Shown piece after piece: positions 23,301-36,055 of a stretch of DNA of 54,321 nt (the first letter of the stretch is position 1; each line of letters starts with the position of its first letter). Both the position numbers and the translations under genes were made by a program. The notes beneath the pieces were generated by a model. The model had not been told where the DNA came from, made no database searches, and saw only the letters and a list, made by a program, of their open reading frames with translations. Origin of the DNA: Pleurotus ostreatus/Saccharomyces cerevisiae fusant (Eukaryota; Opisthokonta); contig JAMQCK010000132.1 of the NCBI GenBank assembly GCA_024196135.1, positions 1 to 54,321 on the forward strand, given 5' to 3'.

Positions 23301-26300
23301 AACATACAACGTTATGGGAGTGCGAACTTGGCTTTGATGCTCGCGATACAAGACGTCTTGATAGACCTCTGCAGGTTCGTCTTCAAGTCGTGCTGTCCTT
23401 GCGGTGAGTGGCGAAGCTCCAGTTCGTCGGGTCAAACGTACCCGCTTCCTCCAACGTGGAAACATCGAGGTCGGGAAGAATGGCCTTGAGGTCCTCGAGG
23501 GAGTCGCAGACTCTTGTCTCACCGAAGTACGACCTGTCTACGAAGGTATGAGCCTCGTAGTTGACATGTGTACAACGGATACAAGACGCACCTGCTGCCA
23601 TATTGCACAGCTTCCGCATGTAGCGCACGAAGGCCTGGTTCGGGTTCAAAATGTAGTGGCACTTGATTCTTGAGATCACATCGGCCGGCACAAGATCCAA
23701 GCAGAAGCTGAGCCATTGCAAGGGGATTTCGGACGACGGGCTGAACGCCGTGCAGTCGAAGATCAACTCAACGTCGCGATCATCACGGCCCCAGGGCAGG
23801 ACGTGCTGGAGACGGACTTCAGCCGGTAGGGCCTGGAAAAGACGGTCTAACGAACCTTCAAGATATGGGCCATGAGAAGCTCAACATCGAGGCCCTCGAC
23901 ATCGATCCTGGACAATCGGAATACGTATACTGCCCGATCCTGTGGAATTATTAGACGAATGCCATTCCAATTGACCATTTCAGTTCCTCACCCTGATGGT
24001 CTCGACCGGTATGAAGATATCCTCGCCAACTCTCGAAGTCCTAGACGCGTATTTCGAGAGGAGGTCAATGTACTTTCCATGCTCATGCGACTTGGCGGTC
24101 GATGCTTGAGGGGGCTGCATGGGCTGACCAAGATCCACAAGCCAACCGCAAAGGTCGTCCCAAGCATGCTTGCCATTGACGGCTGCAGAGTTCGCCTCGA
24201 CGTTGGGTTTTGCGATGCTCAACAGCTCCTTGCCAATCTTGTCGGCGTGCTTGTGGAAGAAGCGGTGAAGCACGATCACGTCAGAGCTGTCGGCATTGCT
24301 CTCGATGAACTCGTCTTGGTCGTCGTCTATCCGTTGACTGATCTTCTGTGGGCATCTTCAGTACGAAATCTTGGTAAAGGGTAGGACACGAACGTGAAGT
24401 TCACTCAAGAAGCGGGTGACGTTCGCGATATTCCGCTCGAGGAACTTGTTAAGGACCGTCATATGTTGCTCCTTGCCGAAAAAGATGTTGTTCGCCAGGT
24501 TCTGGATGACTTTCGCGACAACCATCAGTCCGCGGCGGATATTGGTATGAGTCTTCGGTATCTCCACGTCCACGACTTCAGGCGAGACAATAGCAGGCGA
24601 AATGAACCTGTAGATGATGTTGAGTGAACATAGTACACAAATAAGGCCCTTAACTTACCGCAGGAATACGAATGCCCCAAGAGCAGCGAACTTCGCCTCC
24701 GGCCAGACATGCATACTGAGCATCATGATCAGCTTTCCAACTCCGGATGTAAGCAGCGCACGGCACGTACACTGAATCCGCTATGTAGGCACAGACTTCG
24801 CGGAAGATCCTAAAGCTAGTCAGCAAGACGCGATTCGACCACTTTTGTATGTGCTTACCGTGGCACCGATTGCGTCGAGGCACTGACAATGTTCAGGAAA
24901 CTGCCCGCGACTAACTCGATGTTATGTTGGTTCTGGAGAGGGTCTTGACCAGGAGCCTTCGCCGGGTCGAGCTCAAAGCTGGTGTCCGGGGGCATCTCTT
25001 CCATGACCCGTATCAACGGCTCGATAAGCCCCCGCAAGTAGTGATACCCGTGTTTACGCGCGAAGGCGGAGAGGAAACGAGTATACATGGAGTTGCTGCG
25101 GAACAAGCTGGCCTCGGACGCTGACAGTATCCAATCAGCGTGGGATCAATGTCTTGAGAGGGAAGACATACTGGTGTTCGCAATCTCGCGGTCGATAATT
25201 TGCTTGATCAAACGCAGTGCGTGCTCGCGAGTGTCGAACAGGTCCAGCAGGACGTTGATGATCGTGTCGACTTCACCGGCCGGACAGACCTCACAGATGG
25301 CCATAGCAAGAGCCATCTACGACGCGAGGTTAGCGACAAACCTCTCAGGATCATAGCCTAGACTTACATCCGAACCTTTGATGATCTGGTGAAAGGGTAT
25401 AAGTAAGCGAAGCATAGTAATAGTCGTGACTTCCTTACCTCTGCCAACCGACTGATGCGCGAGACCCCGCTCACGGTCTCCTCAACCTCCAGCCTGGCAC
25501 CCTGACCGAGCACACGCGCGAAGACATGCGAAAAGATCGTTCGCTTGAGGTTGTCGTCGCTATACGCCAAGCTCAAGCATTGCTTGAACCCGCTCTCGCT
25601 GTTGGATATCACCAGGTGCGAGAGGCCGGTGATGACAAGGTCGCGGAGCTCAGCCTCCCGCTGCGACGCCTTCATCTTCTGCACATTCGTGAGTCGATGA
25701 CTCGGGGACCAAAATGATATGTACTCACGAACTGAATGGAGCCGGATTCCGACGCGCTATCCGTCGTCTGCACGAACCCATCAGTATGAGAGGCAAATCT
25801 GGGCGAGAACAGCCTTACCGGGAAGTCCATGTGGCAAATTTCGAGGCTCTGGAGCAAGGCTGACGAGTATTTCGCAAACAGTCTTGCTACGACATGAGCG
25901 TTCTCATCACCAGGACCCGTGTCATCGGGAGGCCGAATCTGCAAGTGGTCCAAAAGCACCACCATCGTTCTCAACGCCGCCATGTTCAGCTCTGACTGAG
26001 TGTAGTCGCCGGGCTACAACGCAGTCAGCAAGGCACCCCCACGGATCATTGAAAGCACTGACCTGAGCAACCTGCATCCATTCGACCACGAGATCTAGCA
26101 ACTTGAGCCGCGAGTCGTTATCCTTCTTTATGACCTGGGCAGCCGGCCTTCCCCAAAGGCTGTCACAGAGCTGGCAGAACTTGATCTTAAGACGCGCCGA
26201 GGACGCTGCCGAGGTGAGCGGCAGCTGCTGCCCAAGCGAAAGCATCGTGGACGCCATGTCGACGGCCACGAAGTCCTCCTGCGACAAGCTGTCGATCAAG

Positions 26301-29300
26301 AGCTTGAGGACGACGATGACCTGGTCCATGAGCAAGTAGTAAGCGTCCACCTCCTTGACCTCGGTGTTCGCCAGCTGCTGGACCAGGCCCTCGATGTGTT
26401 TGAGGAAACGGCCATGCAGACGGTGGTTTAGCTCCATGCCGAGGGCGTCGCGCGCAGTGTCGCGGATGTGCACGTCCGGGTGCAGCAGCATGTTCGTCAC
26501 GTCGTTGATGAACGTCTGGACGAGGTCCTCCGAGTTGCTCTGCACGCGCAGCTTGTCGGGAAGGGCCTGCAGCGGGATGATCGACGACAGGTTCCCAACG
26601 CGGCCCTCTTGGATGCAAGCACCGCCAAGAGCAGCGAGGAACAGGGTGAGACTGCGCCACTGGAACCGCTGGTCGTCCTTCATAAGACGGCTGCTAGGCG
26701 GCTCGCCTTCCTTCCCAATGCCAGGGTAGAGAAGCTCGGTAAGATGCCGCCAGCGCCAGTAGCACTCTTCCCAGACCGCAATGTGCATCGAGCAAGGCTT
26801 CGCGATCAGACGCAGCAGCTTCCGTATGCGCTTCTGATGGCCAACACGACCTGCAACGCGTCAGCGACGAAACAGACGAAGCATCTTGCGCTACTCACCG
26901 ACGATGGTGATCTTCGGGTCGCCTAGCTGATCGTACACCAATTCGCGCTTCGAGTTCTCCTCCTCCTGCGCCGTGCAAGACGCCGACGCGTACTCGGGGT
27001 CCCTCTGGAGGTGAGCCAGAAGGCGCAGACCCCGCGCAGCCATGTTCGACGCGTTGTTGTCCGCAGATGCCAGGCAGACGAGGAAGGCGACTTCGGTGAG
27101 GATCAAGCCTGGTATCCTGCCGGGGTCTTGCTGCAAGTCCAACAAATGCTCATTCTGGTGGTCTCGTGAGTAGGCGCTCGAGGAGTGGGACGAAGGATGA
27201 CCTACGTCAGTCTTGCGCATGTACAAGTCAAGGAACCCGTGCAGGACGCCCAGCCAGAGCTTCTCCGTCTGCGTGTCCAGCCTGTCACCCAACAAGCTCG
27301 CGCTGACGCAGACGAGCATCGACGGCCTAGTCATTGTTGCGTCAGTCTTGTTGTACGTATAATTGCGTCAAACGGGACCTACACAGTATGCTTTGAGATT
27401 GAGACGAGGAAGTGCAGATCTGGATGTTCCGGCGGCAACGAGTACGCGTAGTCGCACATAACCTTATACATGTTGCTGCCTGCCAACGTGACTGATGCGT
27501 CGATGGCAGGGTCCCAGAGCTTCACGACAGCCTTGAGGAAGTCCTGGCCCTTCTCGTCGCGGATGCCAGCGACGAAGAGCTCCGGGTCCGTCCGCCAGAC
27601 GGCGATGACCGAGAGCAAGACGACTTCGCGATCAGTCAGCGGCTCGCCGTTGACGCGTCTGGCCTTCGGCCGAGTGTGAAGACGCTTGAGGTTGCCGTAG
27701 GCGTCGACTTCAGGCTTGCGCATGCTTGCCGTCTAGAGAGTCGAGATAAGCGCCAAACAGTGCAGCAAGACGAAGGACACGTACCTTGTAGATCTCCCTG
27801 AACCGCGGCGCGACAGCAATGCGCAACTTGTCGAGGGGCTTCTGCCACGGAACGCGAACAGACTGGATGTTGTTGAGTCAGAACTTGGATGAGCACCAGA
27901 GACGCAGTGCCCACCTCCTGCACCAAAGTAAGGAATGCGCGCGCAGCGCAGGCTTTGAAGGCTTCTGAGCGCTCGGGCTCGCAGCATCGTAAAAAGAGCG
28001 GTATAGAATCTTCTTCAGGCAGGAAACGATACGTGGCCACCAGGACCTCCGCGCACAGCGCGACGTCAATTTCCTCCTTCGCGTCGAAGATGTCTCGCTT
28101 GTTCTGGACACAATTCAGCTTGCGAAACCTATGTAATTGAGAAAGGACTCACCTTGATCTCGTGCGCGACGTCGTAGGCCAGTAGTCGAAGTGGCACATC
28201 GTCGGCCGAGCTTACATAACTGGCAGCGCGACAGAGGTCAAGCGCGCATGCCAGGCCGACCTCCTGGGTCTTTGGGTTGGAATATCCGTGCGTGAATAAG
28301 TCATCATAGAACTTCGTGTCCTGAAGGGAAAATCAGCATCGTGTACGGAGGGGTGTAGATGGTAGCTTACCTTGCGTGTCGCCTTTCCTCTCCCGTACGA
28401 CTTCATGTCGGACAGCTCAGGCATGAGCCGGTCCGAAGAAATACAGTTCAGGATCAGGAGAGTCGGCCAGATAGACCTCTCGACGCCGAGCTGGTTCTTG
28501 GTGTACAAGAGGTCGAAGACGCGCTCCGGCGCACCCTCCAGACGGCCACGCTGGCGTATCGCATCATTGAACTCGGCGGGGAAGAGACGTATCCAGTTCC
28601 AAATCGCGGTCCGCAGAGGCACAGCGATAGCGAGTTGGTGATCTTGCTTCATATTTACAAGGAGTGAGGAGAGCTCTGTGGAGGTATCAGTGCGTGCGAC
28701 CTGTGAATTACACAATCATATGTACCGTTCAGCACTTGAACAAGCCTTGAACGGTCGAGTGCGCAGTGGTACAGGAGTTCGAGGTCAATGTTGGTATCCT
28801 TGATTTCGTCGGTTGCGTTTGCGAGGAAATGTATCCGCGAGCGTAGCCGGTGGAAGACAGGGTTCCAGTTCGTCGCCGAGAGGTAGAAGATGACCTGCCC
28901 CGCGAGCTTCATGATCAAGTTCCGCATCGCAACCTGAGATCGCAGGAGGGATATATGCGTCTTCTCGTACATCGCCGTGCCCACCGGGATGGCAATCGAG
29001 GACTGGCTGCTCTGTCCGGACTTGACCGAGATGGACGATGGCCTACTTCGCAGGATCTGGTTGGCGTACGCGTTGTAGATGGGATTCTGGCGGAATTCGG
29101 GCCGGGGCAGGTCCTCGGATGCAAACTCGCGGAAAGCAAGGTCGGAGCAAGGACTGGCGACGAGAAGCGATCCCTCTGGCGAGGCGCACTGCTTGAGGAT
29201 GACGATCATGTTGCTGAGGACGTACTTCGCGCAGTTGTCGTTGATGGCCACTGGTTCGCCGATATCGACAGAGGGCGAGGGAGATGTAACGCCCTCTGAC

Positions 29301-29948
29301 CAGCTGGCGCCGGACGAGAACGAGTTCATGCGATGGCTGGAGCGAGAGGAGCAGCGCGCTTGTGGCCATCGTGCGGCCATGACTACGGTCAGGACTTTGA
29401 GGACGAAGAGCTCTGACTGCATGTCTTCCCTGGACAACTGGGCTGCGTAGCCAACATTGCCCTGGTTGGACGTCTGCGCCAGGTGTCAGCATTTGAGTCG
29501 CGTCGCACAGGATTGCGCACGCACGAGATGTGTGAGGGGCTCGAGTAGCTGGCATATGAGGAAGAGAACTGTGTTGGGGGAATCCCTCGTGAGATCAGCG
29601 AGTGCTTCGGTTGCTTGTTGGATGGCGGGGTCGGCCTCGATATAATCGAGGGAGGAGCCCGATATGTGCGGCAGCTGGGAGTACGTAAGTCGACGCTGCT
29701 CGCTCGCACTGCGCAGATTTACGCGCCTTGTTCTTCAGCCTGTTCACGAGCGCCGTCACGATCTTGTACTGGGGACCTATCGCAACCCCAACGGACAACA
29801 GCTTCTGCTGCTGGCTCGTGGTCGATCCTGAGAACAGGTTGTGCGATTCGGTGCTTCTGTGTGTGGGGGCGCGCTGTGCGCTCGACGTCGTTGACTGGTG
29901 GCTCGTCGACAGCCCCGCCGACGAGGACGGTTTGCGGAAGGGGTGCAT
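20306..29948 (-). CDS. Neurofibromin/Ira-type Ras GTPase-activating protein
   Basis: Neurofibromin and yeast Ira1/Ira2 switch off Ras by speeding GTP hydrolysis. This gene spans 9.6 kb with many introns of about 50 nt and encodes roughly 2,700 residues (estimate). The start is MHPFRKPSSSAGLSTSHQS, then PQYKIVTALVNRLKNK, the usual N-terminal opening of the family. Long helical-repeat segments follow. The RasGAP domain lies about 25110-24400. It has the arginine finger in SLFRSNSMYTRFLSAFARKH, the helix NQHNIELVAGSFLNIV and the signature GAFVFLR/FISPAIVSPEV, which spans an intron near 24590-24660. Next come a Sec14-like segment (VELIFDCTAFSPSSEIPLQW, CHYILNPNQAFVRYMRKLC) and a PH-like segment (ITLYVGATHMRIT, DISDVYNVAMGTEQHEFIM). 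Conserved C-terminal repeats lead to the end, IPELVDAIIRA. Key catalytic residues are present, so it should be active. It is the only gene on this stretch. Confidence 0.92.
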
Positions 29949-31470
29949 GATGATGGCGTCGCACGCCGCGTTGCAAGTCGCGTTTTCCGACGCGCGCTGT
30001 CTGTGGTCGTCGTTGAGAGGGAGATGGCGGTGGGAGGAAAGAGAGGTGACGCGTCAGAATCGCAGCGCTGTCGAGCGAGCGCCCGTGGGGAACACGGACA
30101 GCGACGAGAGCAGCACCAGCCTCGTCCTTCCCGCCGCCATTGATCTGATCACGTAAGCAATTCATCCAACAATTCCCCGATTTGGGAAAGTCCATAATGA
30201 AGCCTCGTGCGTTTGAACCTTACTCCTCACCGTCGAATACTCAGCGTATACTGGCCATGACTATATATTGACACTCTACGATGGCTCACTAGGTCTATTG
30301 GGAAACTCGCAGTATCAGCCAGATGAGCTCACGAGACGTTCGCGTACCTCAAATCTCCGCTACTCCTCCACGCGGACAATGCGTGGGGCATCATCGGAAA
30401 TAGGCTGCGTTGCATCAGCACGACTTGGACTCTGGCTGCCCTCGACTGCTTGACCGACGCTATGGATTGGCTACGAGGACGTGCTTAAACCTGTATACCG
30501 ATCCAAGAGGCCGGGACCTTGACAGAAACTGCCAGCGTCGGCGTTTCAGCTTATCGCACGGGAGTGAACCTTCACTACGCCCACAACTCAAGAGAGAGAC
30601 GACAGTCATCTGCCTCTTCTGTCGATTTACGGCGCTGGCTGGTAAATCGCATCGCACAATCTGCTCGCAATGTTCCGACTCGCATCACCCATCTGTCAAC
30701 GACCCTATATTCTATTTGTTTGAAGGTGCACCCTCTCACAGCAACTGTCAAGTCCAGCGCGACCCTCTCGATAAATCCCCGATGATGGTGGCAGCATCGA
30801 GGGTCTCTCCACGAACTCCATCTGGGTCTGTTGAACCTCGATCTTTATACTTACGCCCTCGGGTCTTGGCGATTTTGTACAGGAAAGGTCTTTTCCTTGC
30901 CTTCTGTCCTCCTTACATTTCTTACCCTTTCCTGTTCAACACTCTTCTTCTGTGAACTGTCCAGCATCCCCCGATACCCAGTGATCGCCCAAGATCGTCG
31001 CCAATTGCACATGCCAGTGGGCAAGTTTCGCGGTCACGCACACCGGGATCAGGACACGATTCCACCTATCAGCGCGCTGAGGCAAACATCACGGACGACG
31101 GTGGCGCGAGCCTGCGCGGGCGGTTGTTCAGATGCTCCTTGCGCTGTCGCCTGCGTACTTCGCCCTGTAGATGTCCTTGGCACGTGTAACCTTGGTGTCC
31201 AGCGAGCATGCTGGTGCCAGTCGTCTTCGTAGAATTCGAGGAGCGATTCGCGTGGACTTGATAGCAGCCGCTGGGACCCTTCGTTGGTCACCTGCATACT
31301 ATCCGCGTATATGTAGATTCACGTCTCTTTCAGAGTTAGCAAGCGAGCCTTCTGCATAATACATAACAGTGTACACATAAACTAGCGATGAAGTCGTGCG
31401 TACAGAAAGCAATTCCAGTGGCATAAATCGTACAGAAAGTCCCAAAGATCTAGCGTGGATCGAACACAGA
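29949..31470. other. Upstream region of the RasGAP gene
   Basis: This 1.5-kb stretch holds the RasGAP promoter and the 3' flank of the GRAM gene. A plus-strand frame at 30410-30955 (181 codons) contains two scattered CxxC-like pairs (CLFC, CSQC) but no family I can name and no supporting neighbours. It is not called as a gene. Confidence 0.5.
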
Positions 31471-32133
31471 TTAAGCATCGTAGCCTGGTGGGTTGTCCAC
31501 AGGTACGCCACCCACAAAGGACACCGTACTGGTCTCAGCGGGAGAGCTATAGGTCGCTGTAGCGTAGAGTTAGCATGCAGCAAGACCCCGTTCATTGACA
31601 AACACGCACGTAGGTTCTCGTCGTCCGCCTCCGTTTGCCGCGCCATATAGATCGCGCGCTCGCGTGTCTTCTCCAGCAGGGCCACAAACTCGAACATCGG
31701 TCGCTCCTTGAACCGCAGCTCACCCTCCGTGCCCTCTGTCAGCCCGCCATCCGGCGCAGGCTTGATCGTGAGCTTCAGATAATTCGACCCGAACGTCGGC
31801 TGCTCGAACTTCGTCGAGAGCACGGAGTGTAGGGGTACGGAGAGCGAGTCGAAGGGGGGCTTGGGTGTGGCGCCACGGCTGATGAAGATGAGCTGGATGG
31901 GCAATGTGGCACGTCAGCGATCGCGAGCGCACTCGAAGACGTAGCACACGCACCCGCTTATCCGTGAGGTAGACGCGGCCTGCGGACTGGAGAGTCTTCG
32001 CCGCAGCACCCCGCGCGTCGGCCGGTACGCTGAGCTTGAGCTCCGCGCCAAAGTCGATGGTGCAGATCGTCATCTCCTGTGGTAGGGGGATCGGGCTCCC
32101 GTCTGCGTTCGTCATCGTCCAGTTCAGTGCCAT
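31471..32133 (-). CDS. WBP2-like GRAM/PH-domain protein with C-terminal PPxY
   Basis: WBP2-type proteins have a GRAM (PH-like) fold and PPxY motifs that bind WW-domain proteins such as Nedd4/Rsp5 ligases. The start MALNWTMTNADGSPIPLPQE leads to TICTIDFGAELKLSVPADAR and AGRVYLTDKR. A short intron joins this to LIFISRGATPKPPFDSLSVP. Then LHSVLSTKFEQPTFGSNYL and RFKERPMFEFVALLEKTRER complete the domain. A final intron of about 50 nt, ending near 31563, joins DDENLP to TYSSPAETSTVSFVGG and the end VPVDNPPGYDA. PPGY is a PPxY motif two residues before the end. Length is about 180 residues. The final exon was placed by phase (CTA C/CG ACC). Family and ends are well supported. Confidence 0.88.
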
Positions 32134-32465
32134 GATCAGTCGTAAAGTGGCGGCAGTGCGAAAGGTAGATGCGGGTGGAAGGCAGGTATACGTTGTGTTG
32201 GTTGTCAGCAAGCAAATTGAGAACAGGATAGCTATAGCAAGGTGAAACAAGAGATGGTTGCGTGCGGCCCTCTCGGCGTCTTCCAGCGCTTTCTCGGGCT
32301 CCGGAATGTCTAAGCGCGGGCGGTTGTCCTCTTTAGGACTGCCTTTGTTTCCAGGTAGTCCCGTGCTTACAGAATTAGGTCCACAGGGATACAGATACCC
32401 AACTCTCATATATAGGACGGTCAGATTCGTGGGTGTCTGGGTCCTACTACTATACATGACTACGT
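32134..32465. other. Short spacer, GRAM gene promoter
   Basis: A 332-bp spacer between two minus-strand genes. On the minus strand TATATATG near 32405-32415 could be a TATA element for the GRAM gene, about 275 bases before its ATG. The evidence is weak. Confidence 0.35.
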
Positions 32466-34068
32466 CTACCCTCGCGCATACATTGTGTCTGACTGTTTCC
32501 GCATTTCGCTAATCCGTTGCCTCACTTGGTACCACTGTTGTCTGCCCCTGATATCATCGAGCTTCCACCCCGGTTCGACTTCCTCTATTCGAGGGAAGAG
32601 TGCGAGGAGAAATGTCGCCATAGTCTCTGTGTCCGTCTCCGACGCCAGATGGAATGTGATCTGTACTGCAGACCCACTGGCCTTCGCTGTGTTTAGTGAC
32701 ATATCACCCGAGGTCATCTGCGAGCTGGGAACGGTCGCATCCGTCAGAGGTAGTTCGATACGCTCTATATCGTGACAGCACTGCGCCAGGATGCAGAGCG
32801 TGGCCAGCGTGCACCTGCCCACCGCTTCCTCGACCTCGATGCACAACGTCTGCAGCCGGGGCCAGTGAGAGACGAGTTTCTCGTAGTCCGCATCCGCGAG
32901 CGCGCTCTTTGACGCACGCTCGCCCAGAAGAAACAGCTTCTCGAGATTTCTTGCCGTGGCCAACGGTGCGAGGTGCGCCAGGTGCAGCGCCCAAACATGC
33001 CAGCAGATGGTAACATCACGGAGCGCGGCTGCATCGCAGTGCGTCCGGATAGCTGAGGTGAGGCTCAAAAGGTGATCACTGGTGCCATAATGGCGAAAGT
33101 CAACGTCCAGCGAGGCGAGTGTCGTGCAGGCGCCAGCGATTGCGGCCGCGGTGCACGTCGCGGTCTCGGCCTCGTGGATGGTCAAGCTGTGTAGATTGGG
33201 CAGGCTCGCTTTGGCAGGGCAGGGTGCACTGCGATGGGAATCATCATTAGAATCATCGAAGTCCAGAGTCAACTCGCGCAGAGGCTTGCATTGATAGAGG
33301 CGCTCGAGCAAAGAAGCAGAGAAGCGCATTTTGTAGAAATCCAGAGACAGCGAGGCGGGCTGGCATGCCGTGAGCGCGTCGATTACAGACATCGCATGCG
33401 CGAGGCATGCTGCCTCGTCGCTGAGCACTAGTGCATGTCTCGGTACCCAGCGGATGATCACCTTCCCGAGAGCGCGTAGTCTGTGTGGATTGGGCAGGCT
33501 GAAGGGTGAGATGTTGTAGCATACGAGATCAATGATTGCGCCACTGGTGTAGAAGATGTCCATGAATGTAGCAGGAACTGGCCGTGTGTGGAGCCCGCTG
33601 GACGTTGCGCGGTAGATGAGCTTGTCTATATGCAAGAACAGTGGTTCTCTTGGAGGACAGCGGGACACTCCATCTATAAGACTGGGAGGATGTGATTCCA
33701 ATTCAAATGTGATCCTTCGGACAAGACGAGCATGCCGATACACATGCGACCAGTCATCTTCGGCAATCTGCCGGGTGAAGACCTTAGGGTAGGGAAGTCA
33801 GACTACGCGTTCATCGACAAAGACAGATAAGGTAACCCACGAAGGTATAGAGGAGCAAGCTAGACCCCTGGATTTTATTGACACGCCATGCAGCACTGGG
33901 CATGAGCATGAGGAGAGGGACCAGATGGGGCAGTTCTTTCCACAACAACGCCTCGGCCGCATCCTGCCAGTCCCTACAGACGAGGATCGTGCTGAGAAGG
34001 TCTCGCTTCTGGCTCAACAAGCCGAATATGGCGATCTGTATGTCCAGGATACGCAGAGCCAGATGCAT
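32466..34068 (-). CDS. F-box-like/leucine-rich repeat protein
   Basis: Agaricomycetes carry large families of F-box-like proteins, presumed substrate receptors of SCF ubiquitin ligases. Two exons, 34068-33841 and 33782-32466, are separated by a 58-nt intron. Exon 1 starts MHLALRILDIQIAIFGLLSQ and contains LVCRDWQDAAEALLWKEL, the typical degenerate F-box of this family. Exon 2 starts VFTRQIAEDDWSHVYRHAR and carries loosely leucine-rich segments (LRELTLDFDD, LPNLHSLTIHEAET, LASLDVDFRHYG, LEKLFLLGERASK, LQTLCIEVEEAVGR). It ends MRKQSDTMYARG. Length is about 515 residues. An upstream in-frame ATG at 34170 would add 34 residues, but those lack similarity to the family's start. The substrate is unknown. 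Confidence 0.85.
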
Positions 34069-34551
34069 GCTGGACACTGATGACGGTCGGGAGCAAGGTA
34101 CGGCTCCCGGCCCGTTTACTGTTGGCGCCCACAACTTGCCCACAACCATTTGTGGCGCGGTAGAAGTCATCTCAGAGTCACCATCGTGCCTTGCCCGAAT
34201 TTCGCCTCTCGAAATCGCTTGTCGCAAACGAGTGGGCTGAAGACGATGAGTCGAACCCTGGACTGTACAGATACTGTCTGTGCTTGAGAGCGGGTGCCGT
34301 ACTCGAGGACACGATCGTGCGTACCCGTAGGGCGCCCGCAATCCTCTCTCGTTTAATGCCGCCCCGCCGCGTTCCCCGTCCAGCCCAAAGACCGCTGCTC
34401 ACAAGGCGCATCAACTTCGCTGAATGTCTATCGCACGATGATTTCAAACACGCCATCTCTAGGAACGCCCGATGACCACGAAGCGGTTGCGTTCGCGGTG
34501 TTCAGTGGGACACCCATGGACGGTTAAAAAGTACGGCCTTCGGACGCAGGG
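34069..34551. other. Divergent promoter region, F-box and GH43 genes
   Basis: 483 bp between diverging genes. An AT-rich element, GGTTAAAAAG near 34522-34531, lies just before the GH43 ATG and could serve as its core promoter. GGTTCGACTC on the minus strand near 34248-34257 resembles a tRNA B box, but no tRNA fold surrounds it. Confidence 0.45.
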
Positions 34552-36055
34552 ATGAGAGGCATCTTTGCTATGCTTCCCTTCGTTGCCTTTGGGCTTCCAT
34601 TTGCCGCTGCGGCCACGGCTCAGGCGGCCTTCGCGGGCGCCCCGGCCGCGAGGCAGTCCGCGACATACACAAATCGTACGCCTCTTCACCATGTCCAGAA
34701 GCACTGTGAAAGCTGACGCCTTCCCCAGCAATTATCGACGGCAACCACGCAGACCCATGGATCACCTACTTCAACGACTCTTACTACTTCATCACATCCG
34801 AGGGCACCGAGAACGTCTCCATCTACAAGTCCAACACCCTTGACGACTTCCACAACTCGGAGGCTGTCGTCGTGTGGACCTTCGGTAACCCAGACCTGGG
34901 TGATGTGTGGGCGCCGGAGCTGCACAGAATCGACGAACAGTGGTACATCTACTGCGCCCTGCCTGACGGACCGAACGATGCGGACCGTCGGATGCACGTC
35001 TTGAAGGGCAGTGACCCCAACGATCCCCTTCAGCCATTCGAAGAGATGGGCAAGATCGGCACGCCGGACGAGAACTACGCGATTGATGTTTGTTCTCTCA
35101 TGCATGCCTCTTTCCCATAACAAGTCTAACATGTCGCGCTGTAGGGCACGGTACTGCAGAATTACAACGGCAAGAACTACTTCATCTGGTCTGGCAAGGA
35201 AAGTCCCGAGACGGGTACCGTGCAGTACATGTGAGCCCGTGAACCGCTCTGCATCTTTCGATATGACTGACAGTACGGCAGCTACATCGCTGAGATGGAC
35301 TCGCCCTCGAGCGTCATTGGCGAGCGCGTCACAATTCACTCTCCCTACAACCCGGATGGCTCCAAGAAGGAGTGGCAGTGGGTGCGTAGCTTGCCGCCAA
35401 TTCCCTTCAAGGGATACGACTCATGCCTCCACCCTAACAGGCCTCTAACGGCTACGGCGTCAACGAGGGCCCGGAAATTTTGCAGCGCGGCGACAACACT
35501 TACGTCGTGTTCTCTACCTGCGGCTCGTGGGACCCGTGCTACAACCTGTACGTTCGCCTCTTCAATGTACGCAGGCCTACACCTGGTTCATTTTCACTTT
35601 CAGCGCAATCATAGGTTTGAACGGTACCGACCTCGACCCGCTCAACCCCGACTCGTGGTGGGCGAACGACGAGGCGCCCGTCATGCAGTCGAGCGATGTG
35701 ACCGTCGGCGTTGGACATGCAATGTTCCTTCCTGACCGGGTCAGTTGACGAGTTGGGCCTCTTCTTTGATTCGTGCTAACGCCTTTGCAGGCTGGCGATA
35801 ACTTCATCATCTATCACGGCTGGGGCGCAAACGACAGCGCAGGCTGGGGCTCCCGCACGGCGCGTGCAGAGTGAGTGCCACAACTTCCCAAAAGCCTCCG
35901 AAATTGACCTTAGCGGCAGGCGCTTCACCTTCGCCGAGGACAACTCGCCCATCTTCCCGGTACCAGGTAGATCTTGCTGCGCTCGTGGACCTGACTTCGG
36001 CCGCTGACCCTCTTCCACAGTTGGCACCGGCGTTGAGCTTCCCGCTGCTGCGTAA
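34552..36055 (+). CDS. Secreted glycoside hydrolase family 43 enzyme
   Basis: GH43 enzymes are five-bladed beta-propellers cleaving arabinan or xylan side chains (arabinanase, arabinofuranosidase or xylosidase). The start MRGIFAMLPFVAFGLPFAAA is a signal peptide, so the enzyme is secreted. Exon borders: 34552-34675, 34729-35087, 35145-35230, 35282-35391, 35441-about 35551, then three short exons to 36055. Catalytic landmarks are present: the general-base Asp in DGNHADPWITYF, the Asp of LGDVWAPEL and the Glu of VNEGPEIL. Other blocks are YYFITSEGTENVSIYKS, DVTVGVGHAMFLPD and NFIIYHGWGANDSAGWGSR. The end is FPVPVGTGVELPAAA. Length is about 330 residues and no carbohydrate-binding module was seen. 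The precise substrate cannot be told from sequence. Confidence 0.9.

Noticed and set aside
28850..29450. Plus-strand open frames across the RasGAP gene
   Set aside because: They are antisense shadows of well-conserved neurofibromin-type exons.
30410..30955. 181-codon plus-strand frame with CLFC and CSQC pairs
   Set aside because: The Cys pairs are not spaced as a known zinc finger and no supporting splice sites, motifs or neighbours were found.
34240..34270. tRNA B-box-like GGTTCGACTC on the minus strand
   Set aside because: The flanking bases do not form a T stem, and no matching A box or acceptor stem was seen.
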